In this document: in pieces, positions 13,117 to 21,357 of the stretch
How positions within the stretch are numbered: position 1 is the stretch's first letter
How the letters are laid out: each line of letters begins with the position of its first letter
From: MFD01275-c22 sp963705885
GTDB lineage: Bacteria; Actinomycetota; Actinomycetes; JACCUZ01
Length of the DNA: 64,000 nt
NCBI GenBank assembly: GCA_963705885.1
Contig: OY970120.1
Coordinates: forward strand, 2,852,001-2,916,000
Direction of reading: 5' to 3'
Notes under the pieces: generated by a model
Told to the model about the DNA's origin: nothing
The model's database searches: none
Seen by the model: the letters and a program-made list of their open reading frames with translations, nothing else
Translations under genes and position numbers: made by a program

Positions 13117-13770
13117 TCAGGGGCCCAGCCTGCCCGATGTCCGGGTGCGCGGGCGACGCGGGACCGCCGGGCGGTAGGTCGACACGGTGCGCTGACCGTC
13201 GACCCAGAACCGCCACGGGTGACCGGCGCCGTCACCCGCCACCCCCACGCGGGGACCGCTGCGCACCAGTGCCGGGTCGGGCCGGACGCCGGCGCGGACC
13301 GCGAGCGGCGAGCCCGCGGCGGTCGCGTCGGCGCCGTCCAACGACCCCTCGACCCCGAGCGCCACCGTGAGCCGGGCGGGGCCCTGCGCCAGGTCGCGCG
13401 GGGTGCGCGACGCGGTCCGCCGCGACCTCGCCAGGTCCTCGCCCGACACCACCTCCCCCGCGCGCAGCAGCACGGCCGACGCGGTGCCCGCCGGGCCGCA
13501 GACGAGGTTCATGCACCAGTGCATGCCGTAGGTGAAGTAGACGTAGACCCGTCCCGGGGGGCCGAACATGACCTCGGTGCGCGGCGTCCGGCCGCGGAAG
13601 GCGTGCGAGCCCGGGTCGTTCTCCCCGTCGTAGGCCTCGACCTCGGTGAGCCGGACCGCCACGACGCCTGCGGCCGTGCGGTGCTCGACGAGAGCGCCCA
13701 GCAGGTCCGGCGCCACCTCGAGCACCGGCCGGTCGAAGAACGCCGGGCGCAACGGGCGATCAGCCCCCAC
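13117..13770 (-). CDS. 3-methyladenine DNA glycosylase (AAG/MPG type)
   Basis: 217 residues. AAG-family blocks are in order: LLGALVEHR, LTEVEAYDGENDPGSHAFRGRTPR (contains the catalytic Glu of the TEVEAY motif), FGPPGRVYVYFTYGMHWCMNLVC, and LLRAGEVVSG. The C-terminal GPRVGV...PWRFWV completes the fold. The enzyme excises alkylated purines during base-excision repair. The start overlaps the argH stop by 11 bp, so it is translated with the arg operon; argH-mpg-tyrS order is common in Actinomycetota. Confidence 0.93.
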   Translation of the reverse strand: MGADRPLRPAFFDRPVLEVAPDLLGALVEHRTAAGVVAVRLTEVEAYDGENDPGSHAFRGRTPRTEVMFGPPGRVYVYFTYGMHWCMNLVCGPAGTASAVLLRAGEVVSGEDLARSRRTASRTPRDLAQGPARLTVALGVEGSLDGADATAAGSPLAVRAGVRPDPALVRSGPRVGVAGDGAGHPWRFWVDGQRTVSTYRPAVPRRPRTRTSGRLGP

Positions 13771-15187
13771 TGGCCCAGGCGGCGTGCTCGTGCGCCGCGT
13801 CGGCGAGGGCCGCGAGCTGCTCGGCGACCCGGGCCGGCGCCGTCCCGCCCCGGGTCGAGCGGGAGGCCAGGGCGCCGCGCACGGTCAGCACCGACCGCAC
13901 GTCCGGGGTGAGCCGCTCGTCGACCGAGCGCAGCCCCTCGTCGTCCACCTCCCAGAGCTCGGCGCCGTGCTCGTCGCAGTGCCGCACCAGTGCCCCCGCG
14001 ATCTCGTGGGCGTCGCGGAAGGCGACCCCCTCGCGCACCAGCCACTCGGCGACGTCGGTCGCCAGGGCGTGCCCGGTGGCCGCGGCGGCCGTCAGCCGCT
14101 CGTCGCGGATGCCGAGGGTCGCGACCATCCCCGCCACGGCCGGCAGCACGAGCAGCAGCTGCTCGACCGAGTCGAAGACGGGCTCCTTGTCCTCCTGCAG
14201 GTCACGGTCGTAGGCGAGCGGGAGCCCCTTCAGCGTCGTCAGCAGCGCCATGAGGTTGCCGACCAGCCGCCCGGACTTGCCGCGCGCGAGCTCGGCCACG
14301 TCGGGGTTCTTCTTCTGCGGCATGATCGAGGACCCGGTGGCGTAGCCGTCGTCGAGCTCGACCCAGCCGAACTCCGTCGTGGCCCACAGGCAGATCTCCT
14401 CCCCCAGGCGTGACAGGTGGACGCCGATCAGCGACGCGACGAACGCGAACTCCGCCACGAAGTCGCGGTCGCTCACCGCGTCGATGGAGTTCTCGACGGG
14501 GCCGTCGAACCCGAGCTCCGCGGCCACCGCCACCGGGTCCAGCGGCAGGGACGACCCGGCCAGGGCGCCGGCGCCCAGCGGCGAGAGCGCCGAGCGGCGG
14601 TCCCAGTCCTGGAAGCGCTCGACGTCGCGCTTGAACGCGTGGACGTGCGCCAGCAGGTGATGGGCCAGCAGGACGGGCTGGGCGTGCTGCAGGTGGGTCA
14701 TGCCCGGCATCGGGGTGCCCCGGTGCCGCTCGGCGAGACCGATCAGCGCCGTCTCGAGCTCGGCGACGCGGGAGACGACCTGCCGGGCGGCGTCGCGCAG
14801 GAACAGCTTCAGGTCGGTGGCGACCTGGTCGTTGCGGCTGCGCCCGGCCCGCAGCCGGCCGCCCAGCGCGCCCACCCGCTCGAGCAGGCCGCGCTCGAGC
14901 GCCGTGTGCACGTCCTCGTCCTCGGCGGTCGGCCGGAACGACCCGTCCCGCACGGCGGCGTCGAGGTCGTCGAGGGCCGCCAGCATCGACTCCAGGTCGT
15001 CGTCGCCGAGCAGCCCCGCCCGGTGCAGGACCCGGGCGTGGGCCCGCGACGCGGCGAGGTCGTACGGCGCGAGGCGCCAGTCGAAGTGCACGCTGACCGA
15101 CAGCCGCGCCAGCGACTCGCTCGGGCCGCTGCCGAACCGGCCGCCCCACAGCCGCGTGGGCGCACCACCGTTCTCGGTCACGCCCAC
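13760..15187 (-). CDS. argH: argininosuccinate lyase
   Basis: 475 residues. The fumarase/aspartase superfamily signature GSSIMPQKKNPD is at 285-296, where Ser and Lys are catalytic-loop residues. TAEDEDVHTALE (near 88-98), RAGRSRNDQVATD (114-125) and GMTHLQHAQP (162-171) are the substrate-binding regions. It splits argininosuccinate into arginine and fumarate, the last step of arginine synthesis; the active enzyme is a cytosolic tetramer. It lies 28 bp after argG in the arg operon. Confidence 0.97.
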   Translation of the reverse strand: MGVTENGGAPTRLWGGRFGSGPSESLARLSVSVHFDWRLAPYDLAASRAHARVLHRAGLLGDDDLESMLAALDDLDAAVRDGSFRPTAEDEDVHTALERGLLERVGALGGRLRAGRSRNDQVATDLKLFLRDAARQVVSRVAELETALIGLAERHRGTPMPGMTHLQHAQPVLLAHHLLAHVHAFKRDVERFQDWDRRSALSPLGAGALAGSSLPLDPVAVAAELGFDGPVENSIDAVSDRDFVAEFAFVASLIGVHLSRLGEEICLWATTEFGWVELDDGYATGSSIMPQKKNPDVAELARGKSGRLVGNLMALLTTLKGLPLAYDRDLQEDKEPVFDSVEQLLLVLPAVAGMVATLGIRDERLTAAAATGHALATDVAEWLVREGVAFRDAHEIAGALVRHCDEHGAELWEVDDEGLRSVDERLTPDVRSVLTVRGALASRSTRGGTAPARVAEQLAALADAAHEHAAWASGG

Positions 15188-15215
15188 GATCTAACCTCGT
15201 CCCGTGGGGCCCGGC

Positions 15216-16427
15216 TCAGTCGGGCTGGGTGGCGTTGCGGTGGTCGCGGCGCGCGGCCATCTTGCTCGGCAGGCCCCACAGCTCGACGAAGCCCTTGGAC
15301 AGCGTCTGGTCGAAGACGTCGCCGGAGTCGTAGGTGGCCCACTCGTACTCGTACAGCGACTGCTCGCTGCGCCGGCCCGTCACGGTCGCTCGGCCCCCGT
15401 GCAGCGTCATGCGGATGTCGCCGCTCACGTGGGCGTTGGCGTCGTCGACGAACCCGTCGAGCGCGTCCTTGAGCGGGGAGAACCACAGGCCGTCGTAGAC
15501 CAGCTCACCCCAGCGCTGGTCCACCGTCCGCTTGAACCGGGCGAGGTCGCGCTCGACGGTGACGTTCTCCAGCTCCTGGTGCGCGGTGATCAGCGCGATC
15601 GCGCCGGGCGCCTCGTAGACCTCACGGCTCTTGATGCCGACGAGCCGGTCCTCCACGAGGTCCAGCCGGCCGACGCCCTGCGCGCCGGCCCGCCTGTTCA
15701 GCTCGAGGACCGCCTCGAGCATCGTCACCGGGCGCCCGTCCAGCGCGACGGGGGCACCGCGGTCGAAGGTGATGACGACCTCGTCGGCCTCGCGCGGCAC
15801 CGCCGGGTCGGCCGTGTAGTCGTAGACGTCCTCGACCGGCCCGTTCCAGATGTCCTCGAGGAAGCCGGTCTCGACCGCGCGGCCCCAGAGGTTCTGGTCG
15901 ATCGAGTAGGGCGACTTCCTCGTCACGTCGATCGGCAGCCCCTTCTCCTCGGCGAAGGCGATCGCCTTGTCGCGGGTCATGCCCGAGTCGCGCACCGGCG
16001 CGAGCACCGTGAGGTCCGGTGCGAGAGCACCGATGCCCACCTCGAAGCGGACCTGGTCGTTGCCCTTTCCGGTGCAGCCGTGGGCCACCGCCGAGGCGCC
16101 GTGGTAGCGCGCCGCCTCGACGAGATGCTTGACGATGACGGGCCGCGAGAGCGCGGACACCAGCGGGTAGCGGTCGAGGTAGAGCGCGTTGGCCCGCAGT
16201 GCCGGCACGCAGTACCCGGTGGCGTACTCGTCCTTGAGGTCGAGCACGAGCGACTCGACCGCCCCGCAGCCGAGCGCCCGCTCGCGGATGGCGTCGAGGT
16301 CCTCGCCCCCCTGGCCGACGTCGGCCGCGACAGCGATCACGTCGGCCCCGGTCTCCTCGGCGATCCAGCCGATGGCGACGGAGGTGTCGAGGCCTCCGGA
16401 GTAGGCAAGGACGACGCGCTCGGTCAC
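15216..16427 (-). CDS. argG: argininosuccinate synthase
   Basis: 403 residues from GTG 16427, with AGGAGAG seven bases upstream; this start gives VTERVVLAYSGGLDTS, the N-type ATP pyrophosphatase P-loop SGGLDTS at residues 10-16. Further motifs: GCTGKGNDQVRFE near 115 and SPYSIDQNLWGR near 175, both typical for ArgG. It condenses citrulline with aspartate using ATP. Start and argR stop overlap by 4 bp. Length is normal. Confidence 0.97.
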   Translation of the reverse strand: MTERVVLAYSGGLDTSVAIGWIAEETGADVIAVAADVGQGGEDLDAIRERALGCGAVESLVLDLKDEYATGYCVPALRANALYLDRYPLVSALSRPVIVKHLVEAARYHGASAVAHGCTGKGNDQVRFEVGIGALAPDLTVLAPVRDSGMTRDKAIAFAEEKGLPIDVTRKSPYSIDQNLWGRAVETGFLEDIWNGPVEDVYDYTADPAVPREADEVVITFDRGAPVALDGRPVTMLEAVLELNRRAGAQGVGRLDLVEDRLVGIKSREVYEAPGAIALITAHQELENVTVERDLARFKRTVDQRWGELVYDGLWFSPLKDALDGFVDDANAHVSGDIRMTLHGGRATVTGRRSEQSLYEYEWATYDSGDVFDQTLSKGFVELWGLPSKMAARRDHRNATQPD

Positions 16428-16951
16428 GGGTTCTCTCCTGTCGGGCTGTGGGCTCCGGCGAGGCCGAGTATCCGCTCGGCCAGGTCCGCTCCCCCGTCGG
16501 GGTCGCGGGCGATCATGAGGACGGTGTCGTCGCCGGCGATGGTGCCGATGACGTCGGGCAGGGCGGCCCGGTCGACCGCCGAGGCGAGGAACTGGGCGGC
16601 GCCGGGCGGGGTGCGCAGCACGACGAGGTTCGCCGAGGCGTCGGCGGACACCAGCAGCTCGGCGGCGAGCCGGGACAGCCGGGCGCCCCCCTCGCCGTTG
16701 ACGGGGGCGAGCCGCGGGGTCAGGTCGCCGCCCTCGGCGGGCACCGCGTAGACGAGGTCGCCCTCGCCGTCGCGGATCTTCACCGCGCCCAGCTCGTCGA
16801 GGTCGCGCGACAGCGTGGTCTGGGTGACCTCGACCCCGTCGGCAGCGAGCAGCCGCCCGAGCTCGGCCTGCGACCGGACCCGGCGCGACTCGAGCAGCTC
16901 GACGATGCGGCGGTGCCGTGCGGTGCGGCTGGTGGCCAGCTGTGAGGTCAC
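16424..16951 (-). CDS. argR: arginine repressor
   Basis: 175 residues from GTG 16951, which overlaps the argD stop by 4 bp. The N-terminal winged helix (RHRRIVELLESRRVRSQAEL, then GVEVTQTTLSRDLDELGAVKI) carries the conserved SRDL recognition helix. The C-terminal oligomerisation/arginine-binding domain has LPDVIGTIAGDDTVLMIARD, including the GTIAGDDT loop that binds L-arginine. It probably represses the operon that contains it through the two ARG boxes before argC. Confidence 0.96.
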   Translation of the reverse strand: MTSQLATSRTARHRRIVELLESRRVRSQAELGRLLAADGVEVTQTTLSRDLDELGAVKIRDGEGDLVYAVPAEGGDLTPRLAPVNGEGGARLSRLAAELLVSADASANLVVLRTPPGAAQFLASAVDRAALPDVIGTIAGDDTVLMIARDPDGGADLAERILGLAGAHSPTGENP

Positions 16952-18183
16952 GGGGCACTCACGTCCTCTCCAGCACGCGGGCGAGCAGGCCCTTGCGCGA
17001 CGTCGTGGGACGGCACGGCATCGAGGACCGAGGGGAGCGCGGCGAGGAACGCGTCGGCCTGCGCGTCGGTCAGGACGAGCGGGGGGACGAGCCGGACCGC
17101 GTCCGGCGCCACGGCGTTGACGAGGAACCCGTGGTCCCGCGCAGCGGTCTCGACGGCGGCAGCGACCGGGGCGGTGAGCGCGAACGCGAGCAGCAGCCCC
17201 CGCCCGCGGGTGCCGGAGACCAGGGGGTGCCCGAGCCCGTCGATGCCGGCCCGCAGCCGTGCGCCGAGTTCTGCCGCCCGCGCGAGCAGGCCCTCACCCT
17301 CGATGGTGTCGAGCACGGCGAGGGCAGCAGCGCAGGCCACCGGGTTGCCGCCGAAGGTCGTGCCGTGGTGACCGGGCTCGAACAGCGAGGCCGCCTCCCC
17401 GAACGCGACGCACGCCCCGATCGGCAGCCCGCCACCGAGCCCCTTCGCCAGCGTCATGACGTCGGGCTCGGCGTCGTCGTGCTCGTACGCGAACCAGGTG
17501 CCGGTGCGCCCGATGCCGGTCTGCACCTCGTCCAGCACCAGCAGCGCTCCCGACGCGGTCGCCGCCTCGCGGGCCGCGGCGAGGTAACCGTCCGGCGGCT
17601 CCAGGACTCCTGCCTCGCCCTGGACGGGCTCCAGGAACACGGCCGCCGTCGTCGGCCCGACCACGCCACGCAGCAGGTCCGCGTCGCCGTAGGGCACGAA
17701 CGTGACGCCCTCGGGCAGCGGCTCGAACGGCGCACGCTTCGCCTTCTGCCCGGTGAGCGAGAGGGCGCCCATCGTGCGGCCGTGGAAGGCCCCCTCGGTC
17801 GCCACGACGACCGCCCGACCGGTGCGGCGGCTGAGCTTGAGCGCGGCCTCGTTGGCCTCGGCCCCGCTGTTCGCGAAGAACACCCTCGCGTCCGGGTCGT
17901 CGCGGCCGGTCAGCGACAGCAGACGCTCGGCCAGACGCAGCGACGGCTCGTTGGCCACCAGGTTGCTCGTGTGGCCGAGCGTCGCGACCTGCGCCGTCAC
18001 GGCCTCCACCACCGCGGGGTGGGCGTGACCGAGCGCGTTGACCGCGATCCCGGCCACGAGGTCGACGTAGCCGTTGCCCGCGTCGTCCCACACCTGCGCG
18101 CCGCGACCGCGGACCAGCGTGATCGGCGGCACGGCGTACGTCGGCATCATCAGGTTCGACCACGTCGGGCTCGCGGCGCTCAT
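16948..18183 (-). CDS. argD: acetylornithine aminotransferase
   Basis: 411 residues. A class III PLP aminotransferase: GRGAQVWDDAGNGYVDLVAGIAV at the N-terminus, NSGAEANEAALKL, GAFHGRTMGALS, LVLDEVQTGIGRTG (Asp for the pyridine nitrogen), and TLAKGLGGGLPIGA with the PLP lysine (TLAKGLGGG). It converts N-acetylglutamate semialdehyde to N-acetylornithine. Its stop overlaps argR and its start overlaps the argB stop, each by 4 bp. No argF lies between argD and argR. Confidence 0.96.
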   Translation of the reverse strand: MSAASPTWSNLMMPTYAVPPITLVRGRGAQVWDDAGNGYVDLVAGIAVNALGHAHPAVVEAVTAQVATLGHTSNLVANEPSLRLAERLLSLTGRDDPDARVFFANSGAEANEAALKLSRRTGRAVVVATEGAFHGRTMGALSLTGQKAKRAPFEPLPEGVTFVPYGDADLLRGVVGPTTAAVFLEPVQGEAGVLEPPDGYLAAAREAATASGALLVLDEVQTGIGRTGTWFAYEHDDAEPDVMTLAKGLGGGLPIGACVAFGEAASLFEPGHHGTTFGGNPVACAAALAVLDTIEGEGLLARAAELGARLRAGIDGLGHPLVSGTRGRGLLLAFALTAPVAAAVETAARDHGFLVNAVAPDAVRLVPPLVLTDAQADAFLAALPSVLDAVPSHDVAQGPARPRAGEDVSAP

Positions 18184-19085
18184 GCGTGGACCTCGGTGCC
18201 GACGCCCTCGTCGGTGAGGACCTCCACGAGCACCGCGTGCGCCACCCGGCCGTCGATGACGTGGGCTTTCGGGACGCCGCCACGCACCGCGCGCAGGCAG
18301 GCGGTCATCTTCGGGACCATGCCCGTCGACAGCGAGGGCAGCATCTCCTCGAGCGCGTCCGCGGTGATGCTGCTGATGACGTCGTCCGGCGCGGGCTGCG
18401 CGCCGTCTGCCGGCCAGTCGGCGTAGAGGCCCGCGACGTCGGTGAGCACGATGAGCTTCTCCGCGCCGAGGGCGACGGCGAGCGCGGCGGCCGCGGTGTC
18501 GGCGTTGACGTTGTAGACCTCGCCCTGCGCGCCGCGGGCGACGCTGGACACGATCGGGATCCGGCCGTCGGCGACCAGCCCCTGGACCACGCCCGGGTCG
18601 ACGCCGACGACGTCCCCGACCAGCCCGAGGTCGACGAGCTCGCCGTCGACGGTGAGCCGGTGCGGCTCGGCCCGGAAGAGGTTCGCGTCCTCGCCGGAGA
18701 GGCCGACGGCGAACGGTCCGTGGGCGTTGACCAGGCCGACGATCTCGCGCTGCACCTGGCCGACGAGCACCATGCGCACGACGTCCATGGCCTCGGGCGT
18801 GGTGACCCGGTGCCCGGCCTCGAAGACGCTCTCGATGCCGAGGCGGTCGAGGTGGGCGGTGATCTGCGGGCCGCCGCCGTGCACGACGACGGGGCGCATG
18901 CCGGCGTAGCGCAGGAACACGATGTCCTCGGCGAACGCCGAGAGCAGCGAGCCGTCCGCGCCCGACGTGAGGGCGTTGCCGCCGAGCTTCACGACGACCG
19001 TACGGCCGTGGAACCGCTCGAGCCAGGGCAGCGCCTGGACCAGCTGGCCGGCCTTCTCGAGGGCGGCCTCGTGCCGCGTCATCAT
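18180..19085 (-). CDS. argB: acetylglutamate kinase
   Basis: 301 residues from ATG 19085, preceded by GAGGA; a GTG at 19097 overlapping the argJ stop is an alternative. Amino-acid kinase fold: VVVKLGGNAL at residue about 30, VVVHGGGPQI near 68 (glycine loops), GEVYNVNADTAA near 195, and the ATP-side STGMVPKM near 255. It phosphorylates N-acetylglutamate, normally the arginine-inhibited step in this pathway. Confidence 0.96.
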   Translation of the reverse strand: MMTRHEAALEKAGQLVQALPWLERFHGRTVVVKLGGNALTSGADGSLLSAFAEDIVFLRYAGMRPVVVHGGGPQITAHLDRLGIESVFEAGHRVTTPEAMDVVRMVLVGQVQREIVGLVNAHGPFAVGLSGEDANLFRAEPHRLTVDGELVDLGLVGDVVGVDPGVVQGLVADGRIPIVSSVARGAQGEVYNVNADTAAAALAVALGAEKLIVLTDVAGLYADWPADGAQPAPDDVISSITADALEEMLPSLSTGMVPKMTACLRAVRGGVPKAHVIDGRVAHAVLVEVLTDEGVGTEVHA

Positions 19086-19093
19086 GCGGGTCC

Positions 19094-20251
19094 TCACGTC
19101 GAGTAGACCGAGTTCTCGTGGACGTAGGCCGCGGTGAGGTCGTTGGTCCACACCGTGACCTCCGCGTCCCCCGCGGCGAGGTCGACGACGACCGACACCT
19201 CGCGGCCGGAGAGGTCGGCCTTGGACCGGTCCTCCGCGGCCATGCCGTCCCGGCAGACCCAGACGTCGTTGAGGGCCACCGCCAGCCGCTCCGGCTCGAA
19301 GGCGGCTTCGGTGGTGCCGACCGCTGCCAGCACCCGGCCCCAGTTCGGGTCCTCGCCGTGCAGCGCGCACTTGAGCAGGTTGCTGCGCGCCACCGCCCGG
19401 GCCGCGAGCAGCGCGTCGTCCTCGGTCCGTGCCCGCGTGACGGTCACCGCCACGGTCTTGGACGCGCCCTCGGCGTCGTCCACCAGCTGGCGGCAGAGGT
19501 CGGCGCACACGCGCTCGACGGTGTCGGCCAGCTGGTCCTCGTCCGGCGAGATGCCCGAGGCGCCCGACGCCAGCAGGAGCACCGTGTCGTTGGTGGACAT
19601 GCAGCCGTCGGAGTCGACCCGGTCGAACGTCCGCGACGTGGCCCGGCGCAGGACCCGGTCGAGGACGTCGGGAGCGACGTCGGCGTCCGTCGTGAGGACG
19701 CAGAGCATCGTCGCGAGCCCCGGGGCGAGCATCCCCGCGCCCTTGGCCATGCCGCCCACGGCGACGCCGTCGTCGAGCACGCCGGCCTGCTTGGGCACGG
19801 TGTCGGTGGTCATGATGGCGCGGGCGGCGTCGTCGCCGCCGCCGGGCGACAGCAGGGGCACCGCCGCGTCGACGCCGGCGAGCAGCGCGTCCATGGGCAG
19901 CCGGTCGCCGATGAGCCCGGTCGAGCAGACCGCGACGTCGGTCGCCGACACGTCCAGGAGCCCGGCCGCCCACTCGGCGGTCGCGTGGGTGTCGTGGAAC
20001 CCGCCCGGCCCCGTGCAGGCGTTGGCCCCGCCCGAGTTGAGCACGACCGCGTCGACGCGGCCGTCGCGCACGGCCTGCTGCGTCCAGAGGACCGGGGCGG
20101 CCTTGACGCGGTTTGCGGTGAAGACACCGGCGGCGGCGTGGCTCGGCCCGTCGTTGACGACGAGGGCCACGTCGAGCAGGCCGATCTGCTTCAGGCCGGC
20201 CGCGACGCCCGTCGCCCGGAACCCCAGCGGGCCGGTGACCCCGGCGGTCAC
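19094..20251 (-). CDS. argJ: bifunctional ornithine acetyltransferase/N-acetylglutamate synthase
   Basis: 385 residues. ArgJ is made as a precursor that cleaves itself before a conserved Thr; here the site is LAPGLA|TMLC with Thr181. Other motifs: GPSHAAAGVFTANRVKAAPV near 35-55, NSGGANACTG near 72-81, and the C-terminal CALHGEDPNWGRVLAAVG. It recycles the acetyl group from N-acetylornithine to glutamate. The overlap with argC (4 bp) indicates coupled translation. Confidence 0.96.
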   Translation of the reverse strand: MTAGVTGPLGFRATGVAAGLKQIGLLDVALVVNDGPSHAAAGVFTANRVKAAPVLWTQQAVRDGRVDAVVLNSGGANACTGPGGFHDTHATAEWAAGLLDVSATDVAVCSTGLIGDRLPMDALLAGVDAAVPLLSPGGGDDAARAIMTTDTVPKQAGVLDDGVAVGGMAKGAGMLAPGLATMLCVLTTDADVAPDVLDRVLRRATSRTFDRVDSDGCMSTNDTVLLLASGASGISPDEDQLADTVERVCADLCRQLVDDAEGASKTVAVTVTRARTEDDALLAARAVARSNLLKCALHGEDPNWGRVLAAVGTTEAAFEPERLAVALNDVWVCRDGMAAEDRSKADLSGREVSVVVDLAAGDAEVTVWTNDLTAAYVHENSVYST

Positions 20252-21279
20252 GGCGCCACCCCCGCGACGGGCAGGCCGGCGGCCTCGTCCAGCCCCAGCA
20301 CGAGGTTGGCGTTCTGCAGCGCCTGTCCGGCCGCGCCCTTGACGAGGTTGTCCAGGGCGGCGACGACCACGGCCCGGCCCGCGTGCGTGTCGGCGGCGAC
20401 CTGCAGGTGCACGCTGTTGCTGCCCGCCGTGGCCGCCGTCGTCGGCCAGGTCCCGGCCGGGAGCACGTGCACGAACGGCTCATGGTCGTACGCCGTGCGC
20501 AGCGCCTGCTGCAGCGACTCGGTCGTCGCGCCCGGCGCGAGCCGCGCCGTGCTCGTGGCGAGGATGCCGCGCGGCATCGGCGCGAGGACGGGCGTGAACG
20601 ACAGGGTCACGGGGGAACCCGCGGCTGCGGTGAGCGCCTGCTCCATCTCGGGAGTGTGCTGGTGCGCGCCACCGGCCTTGTACGCGGACAGGGACCCCAT
20701 CGCCTCGCTCGCCATCAGGGCGGGGGCGGTCCGGCGTCCGGCTCCCGACGTGCCGGACGCCGCCACGACGACGACGTCGGCGGCCTCGACGAGCCCGGCC
20801 GCCAGCAGCGGTGCGAGCCCGAGGACGACCGACGTCGGGTAGCAGCCGGGGTTCGCGACCCGGGTGCTGGCCGACACCATCTCCCGCGCGCCGGGGAGCT
20901 CGGGGAGGCCGTAGACCCAGGAGCCGGCGTGCGACCCGCCGTAGTAGCGCTCCCAGGAGCTCTCGTCGGCGAGGCGGAAGTCCGCGCCCAGGTCGACGAC
21001 GGGCAGGTCGGCCGGCAGCCCGTCGACCACGGCCGCGGACTCGCCGTGCGGGAGGGCGAGGAAGACGAGGTCGGCCTCGGCGAGGACGGCCGGGTCCGTC
21101 GGGCCGAACTCGCTGCCCGCCAGCTGCGGGAGCTGCGGGTGCAGGTCGGTGACCGGGCGGCCGGCGGCGGACCCGGCGGCGAGCGGGCCGACGCTCAGGC
21201 CAGGGTGGCCGAGCAGCAGGCGCAGGAGCTCCCCTCCGGCGTACCCGCTGGCACCTGCGACTGCTGCCCGACGACCCAT
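20248..21279 (-). CDS. argC: N-acetyl-gamma-glutamyl-phosphate reductase
   Basis: 343 residues from ATG 21279 (MGRRAAVAGASGYAGGELLR). Upstream in-frame ATGs (21285, 21306, 21312) lie within the ARG operator, so 21279 is preferred. The Rossmann motif AGASGYAGGE is at residues 8-17 and the active-site Cys146 is in VANPGCYPTS. NADPH-dependent reduction of acetylglutamyl phosphate. First gene of argCJBDRGH. Confidence 0.95.
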   Translation of the reverse strand: MGRRAAVAGASGYAGGELLRLLLGHPGLSVGPLAAGSAAGRPVTDLHPQLPQLAGSEFGPTDPAVLAEADLVFLALPHGESAAVVDGLPADLPVVDLGADFRLADESSWERYYGGSHAGSWVYGLPELPGAREMVSASTRVANPGCYPTSVVLGLAPLLAAGLVEAADVVVVAASGTSGAGRRTAPALMASEAMGSLSAYKAGGAHQHTPEMEQALTAAAGSPVTLSFTPVLAPMPRGILATSTARLAPGATTESLQQALRTAYDHEPFVHVLPAGTWPTTAATAGSNSVHLQVAADTHAGRAVVVAALDNLVKGAAGQALQNANLVLGLDEAAGLPVAGVAP

Positions 21280-21317
21280 GTGCATGAGTATGCGCGTCTG
21301 CTGCATGTCCATGCAAA
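21279..21317. promoter_or_regulatory. tandem ARG boxes (ArgR operator) before argC
   Basis: Two 18-bp boxes, 21279-21296 (core TGCATGAGTATGCG) and 21300-21317 (core TGCATGTCCATGCA, a perfect dyad), separated by 3 bp. Two boxes with a 2-3 bp gap is the standard arrangement for hexameric ArgR. They overlap the argC start region, and argR is in the same operon, so this is likely the autorepressed operator. Confidence 0.85.
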
Positions 21318-21357
21318 CCAGGTCAGGCGGCGGCTCCCTCCCCCGGGGAAGGCCACC

